Positions 10,711-22,160 of a stretch of 64,000 nt of DNA are shown in pieces. The translations under genes and the position numbers were made by a program. The stretch is from positions 248,001 through 312,000 of the forward strand of contig JAEUWP010000139.1 in assembly GCA_018524725.1 (NCBI GenBank), in the 5' to 3' direction. The stretch comes from Podaxis mareebaensis. Taxonomy: Eukaryota > Basidiomycota > Agaricomycetes > Agaricales > Agaricaceae. The notes under the pieces were generated by a model. The model had not been told where the DNA came from and ran no database searches. It saw only the letters and a list, made by a program, of their open reading frames with translations. Every line of letters starts with the position of its first letter. The first letter of the stretch is position 1.

Positions 10711-12395
10711 ATGACTTCCCCGCAGATCTCTTCCGACATTCAGAAAGCCATTCGCTGGCACCCTCCTTCCTACGATATCAGGCTGGAAGACGTTCCTGTC
10801 CCAAGGTGCTTCTTCGTCGACTAAATCATTGATGCGTAGCTAAATATCCGTTTGGTACACAGGATCCAGCACCCGGATGACGCCATCGTCAAAGTGAAAG
10901 TGGGTGATTATGCTAAGTTTAATTGGGTGTATCTGATATCGTTCTAGCTCGCTGCTCTCTGCGGTCAGTCGGCCACGTTCCAGATTCGAAGCGGGATTGT
11001 TGATCCGTTGAATAGGCAGTGATCTTCACATCTACCGGGGCCATGGAGGCGTAAACAAAGTGTGCGCACCCTGGCACATCGCTGCAAAATGAATTGCTAA
11101 ACCTAGAATAGTCACACCTGCGGACACGAGTTCATCGGTGAAGTGGTTGCTCTTGGCGAGAGCTACAACTCCAATGTGCAAGGCAGGCCTGCTCTGTACT
11201 CCAGCCTGAAGGTTGGCGATAAGGTCGTTTCACCATTCACTGTCAACTGTGGAGAGTGCCAGTGAGTATCTATCATATTACCCTGAGACGGTATGCATTC
11301 ACCTACGCTCTCCTAGCGTGTGTCGCCTTGGATATACTGGTCGTTGTCCAGAAGGTTTCCTGTTTGGATCTCCTGCACTCGAGGGAGGGCAAGCCCAATA
11401 TGTGCGAGTTCCTAAAGCCGGAGGTACCCTTTTCAACCTTAGCGATCCTTCCACCTGGTCCAGCGCATTGTCCGAGGAGGCAAAACAAAAGGCCCTGTCA
11501 AACATCGCCGATAGCTCCCTCCTCATGCTTGCTGATATCCTCCCGACTGGTGTCTTTGCCGCCTTGCAGGCTATTAATCACCCCAAGATTGCTCCTGTCA
11601 TCACTGGAAAACCCTGGCCCCTTTGTTTCTCCAAAGACAGTGGATCAGGAAATGAGGTCACCTTCGCTGAGTCTGATCGCATCCTAACGGTCGCAGTCAT
11701 TGGCCTTGGACCTGTTGGCGTTTGTGCGACCGTCAGTATGCTAGATGTTCTCGCGACTCGCAAGATCCCTTTCCGACTCGTGGCCATCGATCCCGTGGAG
11801 CCCCGACGGGAGAAAATGAAGGCGGTGTATAAAACAATTGATGCAGAGGGTAAAGGTACAGGAGACTTTGCCGTTCTGCCCATCGATGAGGCCAAAGCAA
11901 AAGTTGAGGAGTGGACCAACGGCGTTGGCGCAACTGCAGTACTGGAGGTATAATCTCCCGCAGTTCCTGGATTCAGAAAGGAAAATTCACCACACTTACA
12001 GGTTGTTGGAAACACCAGTGCTTTGAATCTGGGCTATGATCTTGTTCGAGCATTCGGTGTCATCGTCTCCGTCGGTGTGCACGGAGAACCACTCCTACCT
12101 ATGACTGGCCGCCAGTTATACAATAAGAATGTCTCCCTCGACTTCGGCCGCTGCCCTGCCCGCGCCATGTTCCCCCCTGCTTTTGATCTTCTTGGTGAGT
12201 TACCTGATATGTGGCTAAATATTGGAACCAACTGACCTCCTGTGTCCGATAGTGAAACGACAGGACGTTTTCGGCAAGGTCGGCGAGGCTGCTAGTCTGA
12301 TTGACAGGATCGTCGACTTCAGCCAGGCAGCAGAAAGCTACCGTGCTTTCGATAAGGGTGAGGTCGGAAAGGTGATTTTTGACCCATGGAAATGA
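10711..12395 (+). CDS. Zinc-dependent MDR-family alcohol/polyol dehydrogenase
   Basis: A medium-chain dehydrogenase. The start at 10711 opens MTSPQISSDIQKAIRWHPP. Visible features, in order, are GSDLHIYRGHGG (after the catalytic zinc Cys), the catalytic-zinc segment CGHEFIGEVVALGE, the structural-zinc lobe CGEC followed by VCRLGYTGRCPEG, the Rossmann motif VIGLGPVG, and LVAIDPVEPRREK. The Asp there favours NAD over NADP. The end is GKVIFDPWK, with stop TGA 12393-12395. At least six short introns interrupt it. The substrate cannot be told. The family includes sorbitol/xylitol, threonine and glutathione-independent formaldehyde dehydrogenases. The divergent arabinanase neighbour makes a sugar or polyol substrate an attractive but unproven guess. 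Confidence 0.85.
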
Positions 12396-13061
12396 AGAAT
12401 TGGATAATGTGTTAGTTTGAAATCTTGTAATATTATTGGTGTCTGGACCTCTTCGAGTCTGGTGATACCGTCAACTGCCGATATCGTACTCTGTAGGCAC
12501 ACAGGATGAGTGTCCAGGTTTGTTGGACACCAATCCGTGCGCCTTGACGACCTGGGTTCTGGTCGCGCAGTCTGAATATGAAGGACACAAACTACACCAC
12601 CGGAAACGAGGCATGTTCACGCGGGCCGCGGATCGTAACGTAGAGTAAAGAATAAATTGGGCAGCAGGTCACGCGCGGGGGTTTGGATATGGTATGACTA
12701 GTCTGACCATATTTCTACGGCCCGCAAGTGGTACTGACATGTGTCAGACTGAGCAGCCCCAGTAAATGCTACTAAGGATGGCATAGATGGTTGCTTCTTA
12801 GAAGCTGAATGCCATCATGAAGGTGTAATCGGTTTAAATCCTTCCATGTGGAGCGCACAAACTTCGTGACCGACGCTGATGGTTGGTTGTCAGGAAATAG
12901 CACCGTGTCGGCAAGTTGGTTAAACCGCCTTGTGACCATCGGCTTTCAATCGCTGATAGTACAATGTAGGATATTAAGGTGATGGAGGGGGCAATCAAAA
13001 TCAAAACACACACCCGTGATTGTTGAATATACAATGGGTAGTAGAGAGAAGGTTGTGCCTT
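12396..13061. other. Intergenic region between convergent genes
   Basis: These 666 bp lie between the dehydrogenase and BTB gene stops. They are unusually long for a tail-to-tail spacer in this window. No conserved ORF was found. A tRNA B-box-like string at 12826-12836 was examined and rejected. Confidence 0.5.
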
Positions 13062-14254
13062 TCAGGACGGCTGTTCCGTCGGTAAATCGCTGGCTTGCAT
13101 CTCTGACCAGCTCGGAAGGCCAATGATCAAAGGAAGTTCCTCCCACGTTTTCCTACGCAGCTCTGTAACGTCCTCCTGAAATTTAGAACGACACACGGTA
13201 CATATGGCCTGGTCGCGAGACACCTCCTGAGCAGCCTGGATCATATAGTGCAGAGGACCCGTTCTAAGCGACCAAGAACGCGACAATTGGAGCTGTAGTC
13301 GGCGAAAACGTCCTGCGCATATATTTTCCGATGTACAAGGCGAGGAAGTTAGACGTTCGCAAAATTGTCGAACAAAATGCAGAATCAGGTGGAGTCGGTA
13401 TTGGTACATGATTGTGTAGAGCTCGAGGTCGGAAGATGAAAGAACGGATGATGGTTTTGAGGGATGTTCCAGTTTCAACTTCGGATGGTCGGCTTTGAGA
13501 ATATTCACTAGTGGGTATAACGAGAGAAAGTAGAGAGCAGAAGGAACTATGATATTGACGTTGGTTTCCCTGGCTAGGTTCAGGACGTGCAAGGGGTGAA
13601 CGTAGGGGTAAGATAGGTCGCCGACAGTTGGTGATCGGAGAGCGTTCTCAACCATATGGTCGTGTCCTTCGAGCGTAAAAGACCACGTTTGAGCGAGGAA
13701 TCGTATGGCTTGAGTGCGGAGGTTCCCAATGAAGTATTTGGTAGCTAGGCGGAGGATGCCAGCAACGTAAAAGAAATCGTCAAGACTTTTGTTCTGGAAT
13801 TGCCTGATCCGGAAGTTGAGTTGAGCAAGAATGTCCAAGACTGTCGACTCACGGGCCATCATAGAGAGCTTTAACGAGATGTGATAGTTCCAGCGGGGTA
13901 TCATACATGCACACAACTTGGCATCCTTCATAGCTTTCTAACTTTGACTCCGGTTGGGGGAATTCAAGCATATCTCGGAAAACCTCTGAATGCCTCGCCT
14001 GTAAAGAAGACCAAGTTACTAAATCTCCCGAGACTGGTTTATTGAAGAGGCGGTGCATACAAGTACACCGCGATGCAGTCGAAAGGCAGTTGGATTTTCA
14101 TGAGTGACAAGTACGATGTTTCCGTCCTCAAACCAAGGCTGTCCGGTATATCATGAGCCGGGTTGATACCATTCGTTAACTTGACACTCACGTCGCCACG
14201 ATTGTGGATGATTGCACCGATGGATAAACGGTGATCTGAGTGTCCGCCGCTCAT
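13062..14254 (-). CDS. BTB/POZ domain protein
   Basis: The start MSGGHSDHRLSIGAIIHNRG splices to PWFEDGNIVLVTHENPTAFRL, then HRGVL and RHSEVFRDMLEFP. This is the BTB core (a conserved Asp in the first strand, LHRxxL, and SEVFRDML). The exon then runs through CQVVCMYDTPLELSHLVKAL and FYVAGILRLATKYFIGNLR, the usual end of the BTB fold, into a long helical C-terminus with a CTVC motif (CTVCRSKFQEDV). At least three short introns are used. BTB proteins of this layout are expanded in mushroom-forming fungi. Many are presumed Cullin-3 adaptors or dimerisation modules, but no partner is known here. The gene diverges from MON1 across 284 bp. Confidence 0.82.
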
Positions 14255-14538
14255 GCCCAAGTCTTCACGCGTATTGAACAGAATAAATTGCACTCCAATT
14301 TTACAATAAGGTGAATAGGTAAAAAATCATGGTCCCAGAGGTGAGATGGTGGTTAACGTTAAGGCGCCGACCTGGAGCGAGGATCCCAAGTCCCAAAGGC
14401 ACGTGATACAGCGGAATAGTAGCGATAGGGGCACGCTGTTACTTGTTCTGGAAATCGTTCATCCCCGCCTTCGGAAGATGATCTTCTGTTTGTTGTCCTA
14501 CGCATAGCTAACTCCAACGACGACCATTGTGCCATACC

Positions 14539-16852
14539 ATGTCACATACCCCTCGTTCTCGAACTCTTTCTCGTCCGAGTCCTCCTCATGTAGGAGCATC
14601 CAAAGCGTCTCCTTCGCGTCTAGTCATCCCTCCCTTGCACCCTTCTCCTTCTCTATCAAATCTACACATACACGGTCATAACGCGGCTGCTCCCGGTGAT
14701 TCAGACGCTCCTCCATTACCGGCCTTTCCACGAGAGCAAGTGCTAGAGAGCTCTGCTTCTTCCATGATTAACGTGGACATGAACGATGGCATTTTGATTC
14801 AGGACATGGACACCGACACCGATATCACTGAGGAAGACTCTGCAGAGGTGGCACGGCAAGTAACGATAACAAACGAGGAGTCCAAGAGGTTTCTACGAGA
14901 GCAACTGAGGAAAACCCTCTCGGGAAAGCAAGTACAGGCAGGTTAGACTCTTTCGCCACGACGTGACTCCAATCCTTACAGGAATTGTAAGAACACCACA
15001 CCCCCGTTTCTAGATCTAGCCAGCTACAAATTGGCTTGCAAGAACTGTCCTTCACGGTCGGTGAGTATTCTTCCTTCCTACTTCTTCACATTTCTGAGCC
15101 GCTGTCTCATTAGCAACCAGGTTTTGCCCCCGAGAATACTTTGTGTTGACTGATGCGGGAAAGCCCGTCTTTATAAGGTTCTTATCTCCCTCTTAACTTG
15201 AGTGGCACGACAACTGTTATAGCCGACCAGGCAACTCGAATCTAGACAACATGGCGTCCACTATCGGAATCATGCAAGCGCTCATCTCCATTTTCATCGA
15301 TGATAGTGACAAGATCCGGTGTATCAATGCCGGCCAATCAAGGATAGCATTCTTGCTCCGCCCACCTCTGTATTATGTTTGCGTTTCGTCGTGGGGTGAA
15401 CCAGAGTCCGTTGTAAGCACCTTCGTGTGAAGTTTGCCACATGAAAATTTTTGATTTTCGTTGTTCAGACTCGAACTCATCTCGAATATCTGCACCTCCA
15501 AATTCTAAGCATAGTCACTGCTTCACAACTAAGGCGGATTTTTGAGAGGAGAACAAATTTTGACCTTCGGCGGTTACTTGATGGTCTGTATTCTTGCATA
15601 AATTTGTCTCCACCTCGTTCATTTTTCATGCAGGGGCCGAATCCTTCTTGACGTCATTACTCGACGAACTTGAATTTGATCTCGCCATCAGTACATCTGC
15701 GTTACACTGCTTGAAGCTTGACCCAAACCTCAGAAAGAAAATTGCAGAATCACTTGTGCCAATTGGCAAAACAAAGGTGAGCAGTTCCCAGTTTGTTAGG
15801 TCAGTAAGGCTAACTGCGGTCCAGGAAATGTTATATGTTATTTTGATAGCTGAAGGCCGCGTTGTCACACTTATTCGGCCGAAGAAACACTCTATCCATC
15901 CCGCAGGTATACTCCCAAAATTTCGATATTTGCAATGTGATCGCAGACCCTATCCCAGATATTCACATCCTCCTGAACACTATCAAATCTCCTTCAATAT
16001 CTAATTCTCAAGCCTCTGCCTCTTGGATACCTGTTTGCCTTCCAAAATTCAACCCATCCGGATTTGTGAATGCCTATATATCCTTCCTCCTTCGCGACAA
16101 CCCGGTCACAAACTCAAGTCCCTCGTCTTCATCAGCGGCATCCACGGAGTCAATCAGAGATGACGCTGCTGAATCTCAGGATCCGGATATTTCTCTCATC
16201 TGCATCAGCAGTACTGGCGATTTCGATCATGTCAAGACTTGGTGTGATACCGTGACGAGGGTAGGGTTATCCTCTATATTATCGAAATACCACCTACTAA
16301 AGCCTGTCAGAAACTTGTCACTGACGGATTGTTGCGTGCTCTGACGAAAGCCATCTTGTCCCAGCAGACTGTTTACACGGTTGCTGAGGTCGGCGTTCCT
16401 GGGCTGCGGCACTTCATCTACAAGTCGCGATCACAGGTTCAAATTACCTTCCCGGTTTTCGAGGACCCGTATAATAACATCAATGAGAAGCGAAGGTCAG
16501 TACATCGTCGTCGTGTGGACTTTGGCTGACGAGTTCGACTCTCAGGCTGATCACGTTATATCAATCGTTACATGACGCGATCCACGCCAAGTCTGGGCAA
16601 TCCGAACCGCTGAAGCTTCAGTACATACGTACGGACACGGAAAGTGTGATGGGCTGGGTAAAGTCTCTCGGAACTCATGCTCATCTACCCGGATCTGATT
16701 AGGACCTACAGATTACTCAACCTTTTGAACTATATATTGCACTTTCCCCTCGATTGCCCAAGAGTGCTATAATTGGAGCTGCGAACTCTGTTGTACGTTG
16801 GGTGAAGAAGGAAGAATGTAGATTGTTTTTACGGGATGCACCTATATTTTAA
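14539..16852 (+). CDS. MON1: MON1, subunit of the Mon1-Ccz1 Rab7/Ypt7 exchange factor
   Basis: An acidic, Ser/Pro-rich N-terminus (MSHTPRSRTLSRPSPPHV) is followed by three longin-type blocks. The first is YFVLTDAGKPVF, MASTIGIMQALISIFIDDSD and IAFLLRPPLYYVCVSSWGEP. The second is LEYLHLQILSIVT, LRRIFERRTNFDLRRLL and LRKKIAESLVPIGKTK. The third includes WIPVCLPKFNPSGFVNAYIS and, after introns, LPKSAIIGAANSVVRWVKKE, ending RLFLRDAPIF with stop 16850-16852. This is the MON1 signature along its whole length. With Ccz1 it activates Ypt7/Rab7 on late endosomes and vacuoles for homotypic fusion and autophagy. No Ccz1 lies in the window. About ten short introns are present. The ATG at 14539 is the first in-frame one. 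Confidence 0.92.
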
Positions 16853-17060
16853 AACATGGTTTCTTAAATGTCCACAAGTAGTAGGCGCCAGCCCGTTCAG
16901 TCGAAATTTAGAACGCGAAGCAAGACACTGATTACTCAAGAATTTAGCGCTGGATGCCTCGGACTTTTAAAGTCACGTGGACATCAAATATCCCCTTCGC
17001 GCTCGCGGACTCTGGAGAACATATTTTTGAAGTACCATTTCCGCTGTTTACCAGTTCGTG

Positions 17061-17623
17061 ATGTTGCTCACCAGCCTTGGCTTCGGTCCTCGTCTGTCCG
17101 CATCGCTACCTAGCTTGACACGTACCATCGTTAACAAAGCCGCCCTCCGCCCTGTCCCTCCACCGCGCGTCTTCCCTCCACCTCCAGAGAACCCTCATGC
17201 GTCACCACTGAAAATCTCAACGCCTCAGGAGTTTCTCAAGGCTGTCGGACGGTCGTCGGAAGAGAAGATGGAGCCGGAGTCGTGGGAGGCATTTTGGAAG
17301 ACGTCTGGACAGGATATGCGGAAAGCTGGATTGGCAGTGAGGGACCGGAGGTACGTGGTGGCTTAGTTGTCCGGTTACCCAACCCCCTTAACGGATGCTG
17401 TACAATCTTTCCGTAGATATATTTTATGGTGCATGGAGAAATACCGTCTGGGACTTGACCCACGGGAATTTGCTCATGAACCGAAGCCTAAAAAGACCGT
17501 GCGAGGGTGCGTGGTTTTTCCCTCAATACGTTTGGCGTTCATATGGATGACCGAACACTCTTCAGTTGGGGTCCTTCAGTCCAGAATGGAAAGCGGATAC
17601 GCTCAAGGCGACCGAAGAACTAG
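17061..17623 (+). CDS. FYV4: Small mitoribosomal subunit protein mS41 (FYV4, IGR motif)
   Basis: About 145 residues. A basic presequence (MLLTSLGFGPRLSASLPSL) is followed by a Pro-rich linker. The SAM-like IGR domain follows: STPQEFLKAVGRSSEEK, WEAFWKTSGQDMRKAGL, then across an intron YILWCMEKYRLGLDP. A short basic tail (GWGPSVQNGKRIRSRRPKN) lies on a third exon. The IGR signature (F-L-x2-[IV]-G-R, then R-[RK]-Y-I-L and Y-R-x-G) defines mS41, a component of the fungal mitochondrial small subunit. Both introns (GTACGT...CGTAG and GTGCGT...TTCAG) keep the frame. The stop is TAG 17621-17623. It converges with the C2H2 gene. Confidence 0.87.
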
Positions 17624-17835
17624 AACTACACGACATGTCATTTATTCTTGCTTTTCAGGATATAACGCTATTACTACGAAGACAGAGTCGCGTATATGAG
17701 CGAGATCACAGGCCAGCACGATCACAACAAAGGAATATAACAATGGTAGATATGGTGGACGTATTATGAAGAAACGGTTAGACGAGATGGGTGAAGTGTA
17801 ATTTTGGTTTGAAAGGGATGGAGAATGGAGTAAAG

Positions 17836-18968
17836 TCAATCCTCCGTGGCCTCGGAAGGCCGACCAACGCAACAGACATTGGCATTATCCAAGTGTCGCT
17901 TCAGCGCGTCCCGACGGCTGAAGGTCTGCATACAACCGCCTATACGCTCCTGGCCCAGGAACACGTACGGCTTCGCATCCTTTGGGATGCTGAACTTGTG
18001 GGCTTCTTCCACGAGGACGCCTTTGCACCACCAACCCTTTGATTGGTCGCCATCATCGGGCCGAGTATGGGTACGAAGGTGACGCTTAAAATCGGGTAGG
18101 CGTCTGTTGGCCTGCTTCCACCCGCATTCGGGACAGACAAAGTTTAGATTGGTGCCGTCGCAGGCACTGTTGATTGCTGCAATAGATGTGGCCTGTTTAT
18201 TGCGTGAAAGAGATGCACCAGGGGCACGTTTGATAGGAGCAGGAGAGGTTGATATGCTCCGGGTCGAAGGAGCGCAACGGCGAGTGGAGATGTGTGATGT
18301 GCGTCGCCTTTTGGGCCCAACTGAACGGGGAGTTGGAATATACTCGTCATCGGTATCATTGTCACTTTCATCGTCCGCCTCTTCGTCAGAAAGACGGGCA
18401 AGCGGGGTAACGGATTGGCGTAGCCTTTTGCGACCAAAAGATAACTCTGGGACAGGGGCTTTAGGGCTTAGCGGGATGGAAGGGGATGTCTTATTTGCTG
18501 GTGTCCTCGATCGGCGAGTCCTTGGAAGAGAAGAAGGTGAGGGTCTAGGGCTCGGTTCACGAACGGCATGTGGATCATCAAAGGATCTACGGCAGTGTCA
18601 GTATCAAAATCTACGACCATGACGTTTATCTCGTACCTAATCCCTTCATTTCCCCTCACCAAAGACTGAGGCAATGAGGAGGCCAATGCGGGAACGATGA
18701 TATCCTCGCCATCCGACTCTTCGGATTTGATAAAACCATCAGCGATGGAGGAGCTCCTGCTCGAGGTCGACGAGCAAGGAGATCCAAACCCATCCGGCAT
18801 TGAAAGGATAATTGGGACAGGAGAACGACGATCATCCTGAAGGATGCCTTTCTCCTCTGATCCAAAGACGTTTGCGCACTGCTCTATATGAGCATCGAAA
18901 TCGTAGTCAAATGAGACATTGGAGTTCAACTGCAGCTGGAGGAAGTCAGTATAGTTGTATGGGTACAT
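17836..18968 (-). CDS. Atypical C2H2 zinc-finger protein, putative transcription factor
   Basis: The start at 18966-18968 gives MYPYNYTDFLQLQLNSN, followed by an acidic Ser-rich region. An intron near 18600-18645 (GTACGA...CGTAG) restores a long Ser/Pro/Arg-rich frame. The C-terminus holds FVCPECGWKQANRRLPDF with KRHLRTH, a C2H2-like finger with 14 rather than 12 residues between the second Cys and first His. A second, looser element has Cys in WWCKG and GGCMQTFSRRDALKRH followed by NANVCC. The stop is TCA (rc) at 17836-17838. A TATA box lies upstream. Nuclear DNA binding is likely from the fingers and basic stretches. The target genes are unknown. Confidence 0.75.
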
Positions 18969-19732
18969 GGATGGTGATAGCAACAATGCTGAGGAAGCAA
19001 CCCTTTCAAACTCATTTTCGGGGGTATTATATAGTAAACCGAATCCTTTGACGAAGGCTTCGTGGAGGCTTGTGATGCTTGGGCCAAAGAGCGCGACGCC
19101 AGCCCTGGGGCCTGTAACTCCGCAAAGGCACAACATACCCTTTCTATTATCACCTCGTTGCCGAATATCTCCGGTTTTGGTAGGCAGTTCTTTGAAGTAA
19201 TATTTCGCCCATTGTCCCGCGAAATTTTGTCGCCAGGGCATACTGCTCAGGACATGAGTGTCGAGAATAATCTGGCAACGAGTGCTTCATTGTCCTCTGA
19301 AAATCAAGATTGACAACGACCAGAGGCCGCAAATTACTGTCCTCAATGAAATTTGTCAGGAAGTAGGTTTAGCATGATTGTGACCTATTAAAATGGTATG
19401 CGCTTTGGCCATTACCAGTCGATCAGCCCCATCTCCGGCAGATTTCTTGCTTTAAGAAGTGATGACGCACGATAATGGTTTCGGCAGGCGCCTCGAGTTG
19501 AATGATGGCACGCGGCGGCAATGAGGTGCAGAAAATTGTTCTGTGTTTTGACATTATCGCATGGCTATCATCCGTACATAGTCCCCAACATGCCATTGAT
19601 GAATGGACAATGGTTACTACTTGCAGGGGGGTGTCAGGAAGAACATGTGGACAAAGCATTGTCAATTAGCGAGACGTATCGGAGTAATCGTGCGGAAAGG
19701 TATCATCTAATAGAGGGGAGAAAGTAGATGAG
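18969..19732. other. Intergenic region upstream of the C2H2 gene
   Basis: These 764 bp lie between the 3' end of the SNIP1 gene and the C2H2 start, both on the minus strand. The C2H2 frame stays open for about 90 codons upstream of the chosen ATG. This part has no family similarity I recognise and includes a TATA-like element, so I treat it as promoter and leader. Confidence 0.45.
19027..19033 (-). promoter_or_regulatory. TATA box of the C2H2 gene
   Basis: TATATAA on the minus strand, about 58 bp upstream of the chosen ATG. It supports 18968 as the start rather than the longer open frame. No other support is available. Confidence 0.4.
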
Positions 19733-20805
19733 TTAGGAAGCCACTTCCTCATTCAGCAAGACATATTCTCGGGTCGAAAGACCGAACTTGATGACTGAAA
19801 AGGCAAAGGGTAGATGAATAACCGGCGCATTGATTTGAATGCCGGGATCAACGCACCATCTCCAGCTTTAAGCTCATAGAAACGGGCAGCTGGTATTTTC
19901 TCGTCATTCACAAGCGTACCATTGGTGGACTCCAAGTCGATGATGAAGGGTCTGCAGCAAGAGATGATACATGAGGGATGGATATGACTTCTATTCGGGC
20001 GAAAACGATCCTCACTTGACAACACCTCTGGGTTCGTCCTTCTGTTGTACATATCGATCTGAGGGGGTCTTATGATAAGTCACGTTTACTCTGATAATCA
20101 CTACTTACATTGTATAACTGCATGTTGTTTCGAACACGAGGGGTGATCCACGGCAATGTCTGCGACAAGGCGGTCACGTCCGATCAGATATGCGCTCTGC
20201 CTCTGGATATGAAGAAGTTCTGATGAGAGACAAGATCTCATCAGCGATGAGGCGGATGATGAGGCGAAAATCTGTGACTTGCCTACTTGCTCACTGCCCT
20301 TAAAAACGTAAAGTCTCCAGCTTAAGGTAGGTTTTCGAGCTTCTGGGGGTTCGTTATATTTCAGGACAGTACTCGTGCCATCAGCCGCTTTTACGGTATT
20401 GGTTTCCGCGGCGAGCAGCCCCGACTGAGCAAAGTTGGGTTTGGCCTTCTCCGGTTTGGGGGAACGGTCTCCAGAGGAAGACCGAGGCCTAGAGGAACGC
20501 GACTTTGGTGAAGCTGAGCGTCGATGGTTCCGTGAGGACCGCTCGTCGTATTTTCCCTCTCGTGCCCTATCGTATCGTTCCCTGTCTCTCTCTCGTTCTC
20601 GTTCTCGGTCACGTTCTTGATACTCACGGCGTTCATATTGTGAATCCTGATATCTGCGTGAGTCCCCTCGCCTTGACGAGCCAATAGCCCTGTCTTCATG
20701 CTCCCTTCCCCTGCTCTTCATGTCGTGTCCACGATACCTGTCCCCCCGCATTGAATCCCGGTCATTCATCGACAAGCGAGAGGCTCCTTCTCTTTGGTGA
20801 GACAT
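19733..20805 (-). CDS. SNIP1/Pml1-type FHA-domain splicing factor
   Basis: The N-terminus (MSHQREGASRLSMNDRDS) leads into a dense Arg/Glu/Asp/Ser region with ERDRERERERDRER, typical of splicing-associated proteins. The C-terminus is an FHA domain: YLIGRDRLVADIAVDHPSCS, KQHAVIQ. After one intron comes YRYVQQKDEPRGVVK, and after another PFIIDLESTNGTLVNDEKI, FYELKAGD. The last exon gives VIKFGLSTREYVLLNEEVAS. The Gly-Arg, Ser-x-x-His and Ser-Thr-Asn-Gly positions of FHA phosphothreonine binding are all present. Yeast Pml1 and human SNIP1 have this layout and act in the RES complex for pre-mRNA retention and splicing. All three introns keep the frame exactly. Start 20803-20805 is chosen; an ATG nine codons earlier is possible. 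Confidence 0.88.
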
Positions 20806-22160
20806 AACTTTAGCCTGAGTCTGTGTAAGCATGTTTGTATGCCTCGCAGATGATAAATCCTTACTATACTGAAAGTGCGGGTAGTGCTGGCATAGACTTG
20901 GTATTGAAGACAACTTTGCACACATCGGTGTGCTGAGAAGAGTCACTATAGGTCGTAAGGTCACGTGTTACATTGATCCCGATGAAAGACGAGTGTTTGA
21001 ACGATGATCGGTCGCGGACGTCAGGGGAACCCGCCCTCGCCGGTGTCGGGACTCGGGAGAACAAATTTAAATACTTTTCGGTAAAGCAATGCACGTTGCC
21101 AATACGCCATAGTTACGAGCTATTACTTACAACTCATCTTCGTGGTGTTTGAATCGGCGGGAAGGATAACCTCCTCAGTTTGCACTATGGAATCCAAAGC
21201 AATATACAAGGTGTTATTATCCTCGCTGCCTCCACAAAATAGCGGTGGTGCATGCATCGAATGGCTAGGAGCAAAACTTTCACGCAGGAGAGTGGCTGTG
21301 ACCCTCGTGGGCGATGTCAGAACCCAGGGGAGCGCAAGGGCAGCGTGAGGTAAAGCGACCGGCCCAGGATGTCTAGTTTAGTGTGGCATTTCGGACGTTC
21401 TGCTGTTGTTCTGTCATACATCCGACACTGATATGAGCTCTTAGGTCATCAGTCACACGTACAATGAATGAGGTACACTCCTGAGTCCCAAGGGTGTTCG
21501 GTTTGTGGACTCGGCGGTGGTTGCTGTAGGCCAAAGGATACGAGTTACCGAAAAATAGAAGAGAGGAGGTTGCAAAGGGTCCTAAGGGTCGACGGTCAGA
21601 ACATGTGTGAAGGTACTACCTACAGCTCGCCAGGTATTGGTTGTATTCACAGCGGGTCTTGAAACATGGGTGCATACGTCTGTGTGTAACCCAATTGCGT
21701 ATAAATAGGTAGACAAGATGTTCAATTTGGTGGGAACCATGAATAGTGCAGCATAATTAAATTGCCGGCATGGGAGTTACCGGGGGGCTCGCCACGTGAG
21801 TAACGAGTGAACGTTTTCCCACGGAGGCACCCTCCAGATCAAGGATCAGAAGACGAGGAGTTGTGAAGCGAAGAGGGAGAAACTGAGTCGTTCGGTGAGG
21901 TTCGGTTGCGAGGAAAGGGCGCCAACCAGCGGGATCGTTGTGACGAGAGCAGATCTGCGGCGGAATAGTAGAGCCCTTTTGGAAACGGAGGGTAAACAGA
22001 TGACAACAAGGGTCAGTATTGAGATTGAGATCCCAGAGCAAATATATGTGCTGCCAGGGTCTTCCGTCCATTCACATTTTCTCTCCTTCCTTCCCCTTCC
22101 TTATGTTTTCTCTCCATCGGCTTCTGCCTTCAGACTAAGCTCTCGATTGAGTCCCCGTAA
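20806..22160. promoter_or_regulatory. Long divergent intergenic region between SNIP1 and the Zn2Cys6 regulator
   Basis: These 1,355 bp are the longest gene-free stretch in the window. Short ORFs inside look random. A TATA-like TATAAATA lies at 21700-21707 on the plus strand, and a pyrimidine-rich tract runs from about 22079 to 22120, just before the regulator's ATG. Such tracts are common around fungal transcription starts. A long 5' UTR or a non-coding transcript is possible but not visible from sequence alone. Confidence 0.45.

Noticed and set aside
12776..12850. tRNA-like signals: an A-box-like TGGCATAGATGG and a B-box-like GGTTTAAATCC, with a small hairpin between
   Set aside because: The hairpin loop is only 3 nt. 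No 7-nt anticodon loop, T-stem or acceptor stem can be paired around these strings.
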